Source of the DNA: Maribacter cobaltidurans
GTDB lineage: Bacteria; Bacteroidota; Bacteroidia; Flavobacteriales; Flavobacteriaceae
Length of the DNA: 64,000 bases
Assembly: GCF_002269385.1 (NCBI RefSeq)
Contig: NZ_CP022957.1
Coordinates: 4,207,001-4,271,000, forward strand
Direction: 5' to 3'
Shown: positions 44,446 to 53,771 of the stretch, piece by piece
Layout: each line of letters opens with the position of its first letter
Position numbering within the stretch: position 1 is the stretch's first letter
Notes under the pieces: model-generated
Told to the model about the DNA's origin: nothing
Databases searched by the model: none
Seen by the model: only the letters and a program-made list of their open reading frames with translations
Program-made: the position numbers and the translations under genes

Positions 44446-44817
44446 TTAACTGGCCAACTTTTGTTGTATAACTTTTATTTTTTCAGAAGTTAGGGGTTTT
44501 TCCAAATAAGCTATGACAGAGGGGTAACTTTCAGCTCTTTCCCTATCTTCATTACGGTTGGAAGACGTGAGCATTGCAATTTTTGCGCCCTGGCAAAGTG
44601 ACCTGGATTCTTTTTCTTGTAAGAATTCCCACCCGTCCATAATGGGCATATTTATGTCTAGAAAAATCAGATCTGGGCAATCCTTTTCAAGAAAATGGAA
44701 GGCATCCAGGCCATTCAGTACTTCATGTACCTCTTCCAGTCCTTCTTTCCTCAATGCTATTTTATGTATGAAGTTAGTGGTCTCATCATCTTCAATTAAT
44801 AGTACTTTACTATTCAT
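44446..44817 (-). CDS. Single-domain response regulator
   Basis: A 123-residue receiver domain without output: acidic residues in LLIEDDETTN, phospho-acceptor in LIFLDINMPIMDG, Thr/Ser in AMLTSSNRN and Lys in LEKPLTSEK. The start overlaps the stop of the kinase gene by 8 bases, so the two are coupled and form a pair. Because it has no DNA-binding domain, it acts by protein contact or as a phosphate relay. Confidence 0.92.
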   Translation of the reverse strand: MNSKVLLIEDDETTNFIHKIALRKEGLEEVHEVLNGLDAFHFLEKDCPDLIFLDINMPIMDGWEFLQEKESRSLCQGAKIAMLTSSNRNEDRERAESYPSVIAYLEKPLTSEKIKVIQQKLAS

Positions 44818-46003
44818 GTATGTTGGTTTTAAAATGGATACGGAATAAGGCCCCTAGACCCGGCTTGCTCTCTACTTCAATCTTACCATCATGTGAATCT
44901 ACGATGGATTTAACGATATACATTCCCACACCCATACCATTTATACCGGTGTGCAATCGCCTAAAGAGTCCAAATATTTTTTCTTTGTACTTGGCAGAAT
45001 CAAACCCGATGCCATTATCCTTTACACTTAATATTACATTACCTTTCTCTTTGGTAGTTTTCACTTCGAGAATCAAGGGTTTGTTGGGGTCTTTGTACTT
45101 GACGGCATTGGTTAGCAGGTTTTGCATAATACTTTTTAAATGCAAGCTTGGATAGTCAATTTCAGGAGCTTCTGAAAAATCCTCGGATATCGTGGCATTG
45201 GCTTCATCCAGCTGTTGTGCTATACTTTCCTTAAGTTCAACAAAAATTTGAGCAAAATTTAAACGTTCGTTCTTATAAGCGAGGGTTGCCTTAAAATTAA
45301 TGATATCATTTAAGGCGTTTACCTTTTTTGACAGAATTTCTACATTCTTTCGCAACTTGCCAAACACTTCTCTATCGTATTCGTCAGTTATAGCATCCAC
45401 ACTTATCATGTTTGATAAAGTAACGATATTGGTCACAGGTGCCTTTAAATCATGGGCGGACACATAGGAAAAATCGGCCAGTTCCTTATTCTTGGATTCA
45501 ATTTCTTTGGTATACCGTTTTACTTGGGCCATCTGTGTCAACAAGGCTTGATTGGTTTCCTTTAGTTTACGTTCCGCCAGTTTACGCGGTGTAATATCCT
45601 TTATAAAGACATGCACCAGAGGTTGTCCATCCAAAATGTATTTACAGGGTGTCGCTTCCGCCTTAAAAACCGAACCATCCTTTCTCTTAAAACTGGTTTC
45701 AACACTTAGTTTGGTCACGTGTTTTATTTTCTCCAAAACCTCTCCAGAATGGTCGATTTCATCTTCGGTATGCAAATCAAGAACACTTTTTTCCAAGAGT
45801 TCTTTATGGGAATATCCGAACATTTCAACGGCACTATCATTTGCGTTTAGAATGTTCATTTCAATATCGTGCACGAGGATGGGAATTACAGCGTATTTGA
45901 ATATTTGTTGATAAATATCCCCGTGGCTGTAAAGCTGTTTAAAGTCATTTAGAGGATTGTCCACACTTGGTGTAGGGGCCATCGTTTTTTTCTCTTTCTC
46001 CAT
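44810..46003 (-). CDS. PAS-domain sensor histidine kinase
   Basis: A 397-residue soluble kinase without membrane helices. Residues about 30-150 are a PAS domain (KYAVIPILVHDIEMNILNAN, FKRKDGSVFKAEATPCKY). A coiled coil leads to HisKA (DFSYVSAHDLKAPVTNIVT, phospho-His about 187) and HATPase (MQNLLTNAVKYKDP, VKDNGIGFDSA, GMGVGMYIVKSIVDSHDG). It senses a cytoplasmic signal through PAS and passes phosphate to the coupled response regulator. Confidence 0.92.
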   Translation of the reverse strand: MEKEKKTMAPTPSVDNPLNDFKQLYSHGDIYQQIFKYAVIPILVHDIEMNILNANDSAVEMFGYSHKELLEKSVLDLHTEDEIDHSGEVLEKIKHVTKLSVETSFKRKDGSVFKAEATPCKYILDGQPLVHVFIKDITPRKLAERKLKETNQALLTQMAQVKRYTKEIESKNKELADFSYVSAHDLKAPVTNIVTLSNMISVDAITDEYDREVFGKLRKNVEILSKKVNALNDIINFKATLAYKNERLNFAQIFVELKESIAQQLDEANATISEDFSEAPEIDYPSLHLKSIMQNLLTNAVKYKDPNKPLILEVKTTKEKGNVILSVKDNGIGFDSAKYKEKIFGLFRRLHTGINGMGVGMYIVKSIVDSHDGKIEVESKPGLGALFRIHFKTNIHE

Positions 46004-46307
46004 GCATATTTCATTTAATAACTACGTCCCTTACAAGAATCCGTTTGAAGTTCTTGATAATAAGCTTTCAGACCCGATAATAATAAGCTTCTTAAATTTT
46101 GACCTATTACAATAAATGTAAGAAAACTTCCTGTTAATTAAAACGACTAAACATTGAATATTTTGAAAATAGGCGTCAGAGGATTCAAAACTCACCTATT
46201 CGGAATAGCCAAAACCAGTTGCTTGCCTACAGTTTGTAACCAGTAAGCTGGTTTTTTTGATAGATTTTAGAAAGTATAAGGCAGTACTAAATATTTAGTA
46301 CCCAAGA
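46004..46307. other. 304-base stretch with a possible terminator for DUF1853
   Basis: No gene is seen. AAAACCAG at 46211-46218 and CTGGTTTT at 46248-46255 form an 8-bp stem with partly paired interior (CTT/AAG) and T runs on either strand. It may end the DUF1853 transcript. The rest is AT-rich and probably holds the kinase promoter. Confidence 0.4.
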
Positions 46308-47123
46308 TCACCACCATACCACAAAACATTTTTCAAACGTGTCAGTCCCTTTTTTGATCCAGAGCATGGGCGCATTTTGTTTGAGCAGGCGCAGGTTTAC
46401 CTCCAAGAGGGTTTCGAAATGGGAGGCCCAAGGAACGTCTTCATGGGGTGCCACCACCCATTCCGTTTTATAGGGAATATAGAATTCAAAGGCTTTAAAA
46501 ATATCAGCTTGTAAATCGGCCAATCTAAGCCAATACCCCGAGATACATTGCGGGTTGAGGGGCCGTATGTTTATGGGGTTGCTATTATAAGGTTCAAATA
46601 ATTGGGCCTTATAACAGGCCTGGTGGCCAATTTCTTGAGTGGAAATGCCCTGTTCGGCCAGTATTTGCCGCCCAACTTGGGAGTGGAGCAGGGTAAACTG
46701 CTCGTTTTTTATTTTTTCCATTTTAGTAAAGAACATGTCCCGCCGGTTGGGACCCATGAGTTGATGTATGGGTTCTGAAATCTTTGGGTCGATGATATAG
46801 AACTTATAGGTTAGTTCTACATGAATAAGTTGACCTGTAGTTTTGTTCTTAAAGATATAATCGATTTCCCCAAGGGTCTGTTTTCCCTTGCGTACAGGTA
46901 AATTGAACAATAAAATCTCGTAGTCCAAAGAATGATCGAGCAATTGTTTGCACACCTGTTCCATTTGATGGCCCAGACGTAGGTTTTGGGGAATGGGAGT
47001 AGGGGTAAAGTCGGACAAATCTACCTGTGGAAACTCAAATTGGCGAATACCGAATTGCGTTTTGGTCCATAGGGGCGGAGTGTTTAGAAATCCGGTGAAT
47101 TGTCTGGCTAGGTGGGAGGACAC
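46308..47123 (-). CDS. DUF1853 family protein
   Basis: A 271-residue cytoplasmic protein. The start MSSHLARQFTGFLNTPPLW and the core IDYIFKNKTTGQLIHVELTY then KFYIIDP fit DUF1853. The E-x-D / 'E-L-x-Y-K' arrangement (GEIDYIF and HVELTYKFY) recalls a PD-(D/E)xK nuclease fold, which has been suggested for this family by such motifs. It ends KKGTDTFEKCFVVWW. Short copies of its 3' end occur at 44295 and 36782. Function unproven. Confidence 0.82.
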   Translation of the reverse strand: MSSHLARQFTGFLNTPPLWTKTQFGIRQFEFPQVDLSDFTPTPIPQNLRLGHQMEQVCKQLLDHSLDYEILLFNLPVRKGKQTLGEIDYIFKNKTTGQLIHVELTYKFYIIDPKISEPIHQLMGPNRRDMFFTKMEKIKNEQFTLLHSQVGRQILAEQGISTQEIGHQACYKAQLFEPYNSNPINIRPLNPQCISGYWLRLADLQADIFKAFEFYIPYKTEWVVAPHEDVPWASHFETLLEVNLRLLKQNAPMLWIKKGTDTFEKCFVVWW

Positions 47124-47134
47124 GGAGGTTAGTT

Positions 47135-47310
47135 AAAAGTTTTAAGTTACTCGTTATAAGTGAAAAACTGAAAATGAAAAATGAAAAGTATCAATTAGCA
47201 ATAAACCAAATTCCAAAATCTCAATTTTCCTATCTCAAATTACAAATTCTAAAAGCAACTGCCAACCACCAACCGCCAACTAACAACCAACCCCCAATAG
47301 CCAACCGAGT
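47135..47310. repeat. Low-complexity repeat tract (CCAACCACCAAC / caataGCCAAC)
   Basis: Short, drifting copies of 'aaattccaaaatctcaa' and 'ccaacc(a/g)cc' fill the gap between DUF1853 and the lipoprotein gene: GCCAACCACCAACCGCCAAC, TAACAACCAACCCCCAATAG, CCAACC. The same theme occurs at 49290-49420 and, inverted, at 13115-13195. A short plus-strand frame across it is not credible. Confidence 0.6.
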
Positions 47311-47341
47311 GCACCCAAATTGCCCAGAAAGGAATTACTAT

Positions 47342-49111
47342 TTAATTATAATTTTCCTTGATTTCTTTAAGAAGGGAAGCGACTACTGCGGTATTGCCTT
47401 CATGGTTTCTGCGCATCCAAAAGGAATAGGACCATAACTTTCGGTGGTAAGAGGCCGTGTCGTCCTGCATAATTTCCTGTAAAAAGGGATGTTGGTCCTG
47501 TGCGGAAGTTCCATAGGCGCCTGGCTCATAATCCGACGCTATTTTTTGTTGGTTTAGACTATCCGTTAATTGGTAGGCCTTTACCAATAAAAGTTCGTGA
47601 TCCGGATTTTTCTTAAGGTGGTCATAGCTATGTAGTAAATCGTTTACGGTCCGGTCCAACTTTAAATTTTTGTAGGTGTCCATGTCCACCATATCAAAAA
47701 AATGAGCCTTATATAAATTCCAAATAGCGAAAATGTTCTCCGACGACCTATCCACGCGGTAAACGAGGTATGGTATCAATTTACTTTCCAATGATTGGTC
47801 TGCAAGTAGGTCCCTGTAATACCCATCATGTCTTTCCTTAGCAGAAACAAAATCCGGCAAGGCCAAATAGATATCGTTAAAATATTTGGTCACAATATCG
47901 CCATAATCAGAATCGATATAATTATTGAAATAGTGTTCCTTTTGCCGAACAAAATAATACTGGAGGAAATCCATAATCTTCATTTCAGCCCCACTGCCCC
48001 AGGGAATAGGGTCAATTTGGTTGCTGCCCAGAACTTCTTCGACCGAATTCATATGCGTTTTGGGAAAGTCAAAATAGTTCGTTTTGATTTTTTGGTGATA
48101 AATTTCCGGTATCCGCTGTGGTAGACCTTGCAAAATGGTTCCATCTATGGCCTTATAGGATTCTGATGGCCTGAGTTCAAAGGGTAATTCCTTGGTCTTA
48201 TCCGCATTGAACCACGAACCTGAAATACTACCGTCCGCCGAAAAGGTGCCCGTAAAATGGCCAGTAACTTCATTGGTCTCGGGATTGGTTTCCCGCAACT
48301 GAACTGACCCATCAGAAACCTCACCATAAATGGATAAGGACCTATTCGTATTTTCATAATGATATTGTCCATGGATGGAACTATCGTAGAGTCTTAGATT
48401 TGCCTGAATCGCGTATTTTTCCGCAATCGTGCCGACATAATACCGACTTCCAAAAGTGGCCTCGTTCTTTTCTAGGGCCGCATTCAGAAGCTTCTTGGCA
48501 GTTGCCACGATGGTATTGTAATCGTCCGTTCCCAAAGTCCCCGAAGCTGCAATCCGCTTGTCATAAGATGCTCCCGAAAAGGTTTGTTTGCCATTTTTGG
48601 GAAACTCGCCCATGTAGGTAAAAGGAACAATGTTTGAATTCCAGGGTATATAGTAGGTGGCCATACAGGTTTGGCCGTCATGGTTAAAACCCTCTATCAA
48701 TACAACTTCTGAATTTTCATCGAAATAGCACTGATACGACCCATTTAGACCCAAAGCTTCATCGTGCCAAGAGACCAAAGATACCTTGGCATTATGAAAA
48801 TAGACATCCCCGTAGATATCCCCTGACTCCGCGTAGCGCTGGTAAAGAAAGTTTTTATGGTCCAATTCGGAATAGCGTCCGCAGATTTGTATAAAATGAT
48901 TCTGAATTTCCCGCAAAGTATTTGTATCAGTGATAATCTCATGCTCCCCTGTAGCTATATTGGAAATCAATTGCGCTTCCTCGGCAAAATTATCCATGGA
49001 TGAATCCTTCTTTCCATGGGAATTACAGGCATATAGTATACACACTAGTACTAGGGCCACAGCTGACTGAAAAGTGTTCCCGCAACGTATTGATGCTTTC
49101 AAAGTAATCAT
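47342..49111 (-). CDS. Large lipoprotein of unknown function
   Basis: A 589-residue protein with a signal peptide and lipobox (CILYACNSHGKK, lipid Cys near residue 29). The middle third contains weakly repeated beta strands ('GSYQCYFDENSEVVLIEGFN', 'GHFTGTFSADGSISGSWFN', 'RLYDSSIHGQYHYENTN') like the MORN-type or amyloid-like patterns of stress-response lipoproteins. The C-terminal half is helical and charged. No catalytic motif recognised. It is flanked on both sides by the low-complexity repeat tracts and stands alone. Confidence 0.6.
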   Translation of the reverse strand: MITLKASIRCGNTFQSAVALVLVCILYACNSHGKKDSSMDNFAEEAQLISNIATGEHEIITDTNTLREIQNHFIQICGRYSELDHKNFLYQRYAESGDIYGDVYFHNAKVSLVSWHDEALGLNGSYQCYFDENSEVVLIEGFNHDGQTCMATYYIPWNSNIVPFTYMGEFPKNGKQTFSGASYDKRIAASGTLGTDDYNTIVATAKKLLNAALEKNEATFGSRYYVGTIAEKYAIQANLRLYDSSIHGQYHYENTNRSLSIYGEVSDGSVQLRETNPETNEVTGHFTGTFSADGSISGSWFNADKTKELPFELRPSESYKAIDGTILQGLPQRIPEIYHQKIKTNYFDFPKTHMNSVEEVLGSNQIDPIPWGSGAEMKIMDFLQYYFVRQKEHYFNNYIDSDYGDIVTKYFNDIYLALPDFVSAKERHDGYYRDLLADQSLESKLIPYLVYRVDRSSENIFAIWNLYKAHFFDMVDMDTYKNLKLDRTVNDLLHSYDHLKKNPDHELLLVKAYQLTDSLNQQKIASDYEPGAYGTSAQDQHPFLQEIMQDDTASYHRKLWSYSFWMRRNHEGNTAVVASLLKEIKENYN

Positions 49112-49465
49112 TTTTGAATTTTGGGTAAGTTGAATCCATCTAACGTTATTTGTAGGAAAAGTATTGCTTTTTCTGGAATGTTTTTGAAAATTCAGGCTAT
49201 TTTAAAACTGTATTACTCCCTTTGTTTATCCAATCTTAAAATCGAGGAAGATCTTTTAACGAGTATAACCAACCAAAAGCAATCGCTATAATAGTTCAGA
49301 GTTAAAAGTTTCTAGTTAATAGTTGGTTTACAATTTACAATAGACAATTACTAGAAAACCAAAATCCCAAATCCCAAAAGCCAATAGCTAATCGCCAACA
49401 GCCAATCAACGTTAACATTTCCTAAAAAGCATTCACATCACGTTCAAATATGTTAATTTTATAAT
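49112..49465. repeat. 354-base gap with low-complexity repeat tract
   Basis: From about 49290 to 49420 the sequence repeats the theme 'aatcccaaatcccaaaagcc' and GCCAATAGCTAATCGCCAAC then AGCCAATC, as at 47135-47310. The first 170 bases are AT-rich without features. TAATTTTA at 49453 may be a weak -7 box for the VWA gene. No gene. Confidence 0.55.
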
Positions 49466-50626
49466 ATGGCTATGAATACAAGAAAAGGATTTCGGTTTGT
49501 GCCTTATGAAGCACCGGAACAATCTCCTTTTGAAAAACTATTTGATATTTTTCAGGAACTCATCACCCATACTTCGGGCGATTTTGACGAGGCCATAGAT
49601 TGGCTACGCGAATTAGATAAGGAGTATGAGCTCACCGATGAGAACTATACCATTGATGACTTTATAGAAGATTTGAAGGCCAAAGGGTACATTCAGGAAG
49701 AATTTGAGGACGGCGGCGGTGAAATGGGGGAAGAAGGTGAGAATGGAGAAGGCTCTGGCGGTGGAAATATCTCCATCACGGCAAAAATGGAACGTATAAT
49801 TCGTCAGCGCGCTTTGGACCAAATCTTCGGAAAACTAAAACGCAGCGGGGCTGGGAATCACAAAACGGGAAAATCTGGACAGGGAGATGAACATACCGGC
49901 GATTTCAGGGAATACCGATATGGAGACGGACTGGAACACATTTCCATGACCGAAAGCCTTAAAAATGCCCAGGTGAACCATGGCATAGGTAGTTTTAATT
50001 TAAGCGAGGAAGACCTCGTCGTGGAGGATACCCAATACAAGGCACAAATGAGTACCATTCTGATGATCGACATCAGTCACAGTATGATTCTCTATGGGGA
50101 AGACAGGATAACCCCGGCGAAAAAGGTGGCCATGGCCTTATCGGAACTCATTACCACCCGATATCCGAAGGATACCTTGGATATTTTGGTCTTTGGGAAC
50201 GATGCTTGGCCCATTCCCATAAAGGATTTGCCGTATTTGAAAGTCGGTCCCTATCATACGAACACGGTGGCCGGATTGCAATTGGCCATGGATATGCTTC
50301 GGCGAAAGCGGAACACGAACAAACAGATTTTTATGATTACCGATGGAAAGCCCAGTTGCCTGCGGCTGCCGGATGGTACCTATTATAAAAACAGCGTAGG
50401 CTTGGACGACTATATTGTGGAAAAGTGTTACAATATGGCCCGTCAGGCCCGAAAACTACATATTCCCATTACCACGTTTATGATAGCCCAAGACCCGTAT
50501 TTAATGCAGTTTATCCGTCATTTTACGGAAGCCAATAAAGGGAAGGCCTTCTTTACCGGATTAAAGGGATTGGGAGAAATGATTTTCGAGGATTATGAAG
50601 CAAACAGGAGAAAAAGATTAAAATAG
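49466..50626 (+). CDS. VWA-domain protein (MoxR-linked, CoxE-like)
   Basis: A 386-residue soluble protein. The N-terminal half is helical with an acidic, Gly/Glu-rich linker (about 85-105: EEFEDGGGEMGEEGENGEGS). A VWA domain (about 195-380) carries an intact MIDAS: LMIDISHSMI (DxSxS), the Thr in NTVAG, and FMITDGKPS. This type is encoded next to AAA ATPases of the MoxR / magnesium-chelatase I group, here the gene at 51095. ATG at 49466 and at 49472 are equally possible. It probably acts as metal-dependent chaperone partner with that ATPase. Confidence 0.85.
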   Translation: MAMNTRKGFRFVPYEAPEQSPFEKLFDIFQELITHTSGDFDEAIDWLRELDKEYELTDENYTIDDFIEDLKAKGYIQEEFEDGGGEMGEEGENGEGSGGGNISITAKMERIIRQRALDQIFGKLKRSGAGNHKTGKSGQGDEHTGDFREYRYGDGLEHISMTESLKNAQVNHGIGSFNLSEEDLVVEDTQYKAQMSTILMIDISHSMILYGEDRITPAKKVAMALSELITTRYPKDTLDILVFGNDAWPIPIKDLPYLKVGPYHTNTVAGLQLAMDMLRRKRNTNKQIFMITDGKPSCLRLPDGTYYKNSVGLDDYIVEKCYNMARQARKLHIPITTFMIAQDPYLMQFIRHFTEANKGKAFFTGLKGLGEMIFEDYEANRRKRLK

Positions 50627-50674
50627 GTACGTAGCTGAACGTAATCGAAACTAGTAAAGCATACTTAAAACAAT

Positions 50675-51088
50675 ATGACAGACCACAAGGAGTATTCGGA
50701 CTTTGACTTTGTAGCGGCTTTTCGGCAGTGTACGTTACTCCCAGGCCAATTCTGTCACGAGGCGCATTTGCGCTTGGCATGGCTCTACCTTGGGGAATTT
50801 GGCTTGGACATTACCCTTGTGCGTCTACAAGATGATTTGAAAAAGTATGTGGACTATTGGGGAGCTTCGGATAAGTATAATACAACATTGACCATTGCAT
50901 CCATCCGTGCGGTACATCATTTTATATTAAAGTCTAAATCCCATACCTTTTTGGAATTCATTGCCGAATTCCCAAGGTTAAAATATCAATTCAAGGAAGT
51001 ATTGGGGTGTCATTACACCACCGACATCTTTAATTCCGAAACGGCAAAACACGTTTTTCTAGAACCAGAATTACTACCATTTGATTAA
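50675..51088 (+). CDS. Conserved hypothetical protein (HEAHLRLAW family)
   Basis: A 137-residue helical protein with the core FCHEAHLRLAWLYLGEFGLD and later KYNTTLTIASIRAVHHFILK. Similar short proteins with an 'F-x-H-x-x-H-L-R-L-A-W' motif occur across bacteria without assigned function. The His pairs could bind a metal. It lies 48 bases after the VWA gene and 6 bases before the AAA gene, so it is part of the same operon. Confidence 0.65.
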   Translation: MTDHKEYSDFDFVAAFRQCTLLPGQFCHEAHLRLAWLYLGEFGLDITLVRLQDDLKKYVDYWGASDKYNTTLTIASIRAVHHFILKSKSHTFLEFIAEFPRLKYQFKEVLGCHYTTDIFNSETAKHVFLEPELLPFD

Positions 51089-51094
51089 AAAAAT

Positions 51095-52564
51095 ATGCAA
51101 TTGAACTATAAAGAAATTACAACTTTAGGAGCCTTAAAAAAGGCAGGATATCAATCTAAAAGTATCAAGGACGAACTCAGGGACAATCTTCGTGAAAGGA
51201 TAAAAACAGGAGGAGAGAACTTTACCGGGGTTTGGGGCTATGAGGATTCCGTAATCCCGGAACTGGAACGGGCGATTCTCTCGAGACATAATATCAACCT
51301 ATTGGGATTAAGGGGACAGGCGAAAACACGACTGGCGCGATTGATGGTGAATTTGTTGGACGATTACATTCCCATCGTGGAAGGTTCGGAAATCAATGAT
51401 GATCCCATGTCACCTATGTCCCGCTACGCCAAGGAATTAATAGCCGAAAAAGGAGATGATACGCCTATTGATTGGTTGCCCAAGACTGAAAGGTTCTATG
51501 AGAAACTGGCCACACCGGACGTTACCGTGGCCGATTTAATCGGGGACGTGGACCCAATCAAAGCTGCAAATTTGAAATTGTCCTATGCGGATGATCGAGT
51601 AATTCATTTTGGAATGATACCCAGGGCCAATCGCTGTATTTTCGTCATCAATGAATTACCCGATTTACAGGCACGAATTCAAGTTTCACTTTTCAATATT
51701 TTGGAAGAGGGAGACATTCAGATTAGAGGTTTTAAACTTCGTCTTCCCTTGGATATACAATTTGTATTTACGGCCAATCCAGAGGATTACACCAATAGAG
51801 GGAGTATCGTTACGCCATTGAAGGATAGGATTGGTTCACAAATTTTGACCCATTATCCGGATGATATTGAAACGGCCAGAAAGATTACCGAGCAAGAGGC
51901 CAATTTGGATGAACGACAGTCCGATGCGGTGTATGTACCGGATTTGGCCAAGGACTTATTGGAGCAGATCAGTTTTGAGGCTAGGAACAGTGAGTATGTA
52001 GATGCCAAGAGTGGGGTTAGTGCCCGTACGAGCATTACCGCTTTCGAGAATTTGTTGAGTACGGCGGAACGAAGGGCCCTATTGACCGGTGCGGACAAAA
52101 CAGCGGTACGGTTAAGTGATTTTTTAGGGGTGATTCCGGCAATTACCGGTAAAATTGAATTGGTCTATGAAGGCGAACAGGAAGGTGCCGATGTGGTTGC
52201 GGAAATCTTGATAGACGAAGCGGTAAAATCCCTATTCTCGGAGTATTTCCCCAAAATTAACAAGCTGCAACGCAAGGATGAGGAAACTCCTTATGATGAA
52301 CTGTTACATTGGTTTTTTCAGGGCGAAGGTTTTGAATTATTGGACGATTTTACGGATGAGGAATATAAGCGTGCCTTGGATGGCATTCCTGCACTAAATG
52401 CTTTGATAAAAACCTATCAGCCCGACTATCCAGAAGAGGATGTCTATTTTCTAAAGGAACTGTTGCTATGGGGTCTGGTTTCCCATAAAAAACTGAACAA
52501 GCAACGCTTTGCAGAAGGGTACCAATTCAAGGATCTTTACAGTAGTTTTCTAAAGGATATATAA
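51095..52564 (+). CDS. AAA+ ATPase, magnesium-chelatase / MoxR-like
   Basis: A 489-residue ATPase. Walker A is GLRGQAKTRLARL near residue 68. Walker B reads IFVINELPDL, with Asn before Glu, as is usual in this subgroup. Sensor 1 is FTANPEDYTN, and the arginine-finger region TPLKDRIGSQILTHY follows. The C-terminal part is helical. With the VWA protein (49466) this is the two-component MoxR/VWA or BchI/BchD-like layout for inserting metals or remodelling protein complexes. A strong terminator follows. No chlorophyll genes are near, so it is not a true Mg-chelatase. Confidence 0.88.
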   Translation: MQLNYKEITTLGALKKAGYQSKSIKDELRDNLRERIKTGGENFTGVWGYEDSVIPELERAILSRHNINLLGLRGQAKTRLARLMVNLLDDYIPIVEGSEINDDPMSPMSRYAKELIAEKGDDTPIDWLPKTERFYEKLATPDVTVADLIGDVDPIKAANLKLSYADDRVIHFGMIPRANRCIFVINELPDLQARIQVSLFNILEEGDIQIRGFKLRLPLDIQFVFTANPEDYTNRGSIVTPLKDRIGSQILTHYPDDIETARKITEQEANLDERQSDAVYVPDLAKDLLEQISFEARNSEYVDAKSGVSARTSITAFENLLSTAERRALLTGADKTAVRLSDFLGVIPAITGKIELVYEGEQEGADVVAEILIDEAVKSLFSEYFPKINKLQRKDEETPYDELLHWFFQGEGFELLDDFTDEEYKRALDGIPALNALIKTYQPDYPEEDVYFLKELLLWGLVSHKKLNKQRFAEGYQFKDLYSSFLKDI

Positions 52565-52597
52565 AAAAATCCCTTCCGTAACGGAAGGGATTTTTTG
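52564..52597 (+). terminator. Bidirectional terminator between AAA gene and membrane protein
   Basis: A stem of about 16 bp (AAAAAATCCCTTCCGT with ACGGAAGGGATTTTTT) flanked by A and T runs. Overlapping the end of the AAA gene and 24 bases from the stop of the convergent minus-strand gene, it can serve both. Confidence 0.88.
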
Positions 52598-52620
52598 TTT
52601 GGTTGGGTATTATCTCTATA

Positions 52621-53109
52621 CTAAGAATTCCAATTATCTACATGTTGGTTCATATCGTCAAAAACATAGGTCCCCACAATTTCCCTTCGATAACTAAAGG
52701 CCAGAAATGTAAGTCCTAGCAACAACGTATACAGTGTCATCATTAATATTCCTATAGGTAAAAATGTGCCCGGAATCAAATGGTTCTCGTAGTCCCCATA
52801 GGACAAAAGCGTAATTAAGGTGTCAATAATTTTAAAGAGGTAGACCAAGCTTACCACATAGAGTCCGTATTCCAAATTACGCATGGGAACATCGCTGAGC
52901 TCCCGTTCCTTTATTTTAAACCACATCACATATAGAAACACGAGATGTACCAACGAAAGGATGGGGAAAATGTAATTGTCTACCTTAAAAAAGTAGAACT
53001 TATTGGTATACAGTCCGTAAAAACTGAACACATTTAACATAAGAATGCTGATCAGGGATAATAAAAGCGTACGCTTCCATGTCAAAATTCTTTTTATGGA
53101 TTTTAGCAT
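52621..53109 (-). CDS. Four-helix membrane protein, function unknown
   Basis: A 162-residue protein with four membrane helices (about 12-32, 45-65, 82-102 and 116-138) and a short hydrophilic tail. No enzymatic motif. Convergent with the AAA gene; probably monocistronic. Not recognised beyond being a small integral membrane protein typical of Flavobacteriaceae. Confidence 0.6.
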   Translation of the reverse strand: MLKSIKRILTWKRTLLLSLISILMLNVFSFYGLYTNKFYFFKVDNYIFPILSLVHLVFLYVMWFKIKERELSDVPMRNLEYGLYVVSLVYLFKIIDTLITLLSYGDYENHLIPGTFLPIGILMMTLYTLLLGLTFLAFSYRREIVGTYVFDDMNQHVDNWNS

Positions 53110-53247
53110 GTTTGGATTGCGGTTATAAATATATTGACTCCTTTCTAAAACGGGCCCAACTTTCTTTTATTCTAAAAATTCGATAAACGGTCTTACAAAA
53201 TAGGGAAAAAACAACTTTAAAATCCCAACCATAGCAATTTCAACGGT

Positions 53248-53685
53248 TTATATTAGCCATTGTTTTGCAATTGCCTTGTTGGAGAATAGAATCAGGGCAA
53301 TGGAAATAACAAGTATCATAACGGACATAACCATGTCGATCATTTCGAATGTTTCAAATGCCTCACTTAAAAAATAATTATAACTCAATTGGCCCAAAAG
53401 ACCAACTAAGGAAATAACGAATACGGGTTTGGCCCAACGTTTTCGTAATAAAAGAAAAATGCATCCTAATGCGCCACCCCAAACGGCAATCGCAAAAGCA
53501 CCCGTAACCCAAGCTGGTTGGTTTTCGTAGAGACTTCGTTCCGCTTCGCTCATTGCGGCGAGTACTTCATCGGATATATAGGCCTGTCCAATATAGGCCA
53601 TTACACCGGCCAAATTCCACAAAAGGGCCAAAACGCTTACGATCCAAAACCACACAGGTGGTTTAACTTTAGTTTCTGTTATCAT
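53248..53685 (-). CDS. Small integral membrane protein (four helices)
   Basis: A 145-residue protein: VWFWIVSVLALLWNLAGVMA, an acidic loop (YISDEVLAAMSEAERSLYEN), then helices at about 61-79, 87-103 and 115-135. Similar sequences are sometimes called 'sugar transporter' in annotations, without evidence. No motif supports transport. Single gene, divergent from truA. Confidence 0.65.
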   Translation of the reverse strand: MITETKVKPPVWFWIVSVLALLWNLAGVMAYIGQAYISDEVLAAMSEAERSLYENQPAWVTGAFAIAVWGGALGCIFLLLRKRWAKPVFVISLVGLLGQLSYNYFLSEAFETFEMIDMVMSVMILVISIALILFSNKAIAKQWLI

Positions 53686-53771
53686 AATTGTTGGTTTTGA
53701 TTAGTTGTGATTAAATTACAAAAAAGTTAAACGCCTAGACCAAAACATAAACTTTTTAAAGTAAGTGCAGC

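Noticed and set aside
47174..47437. 87-codon plus-strand frame
   Set aside because: It consists of the low-complexity repeat tract and then runs antisense into the 3' end of the lipoprotein gene.
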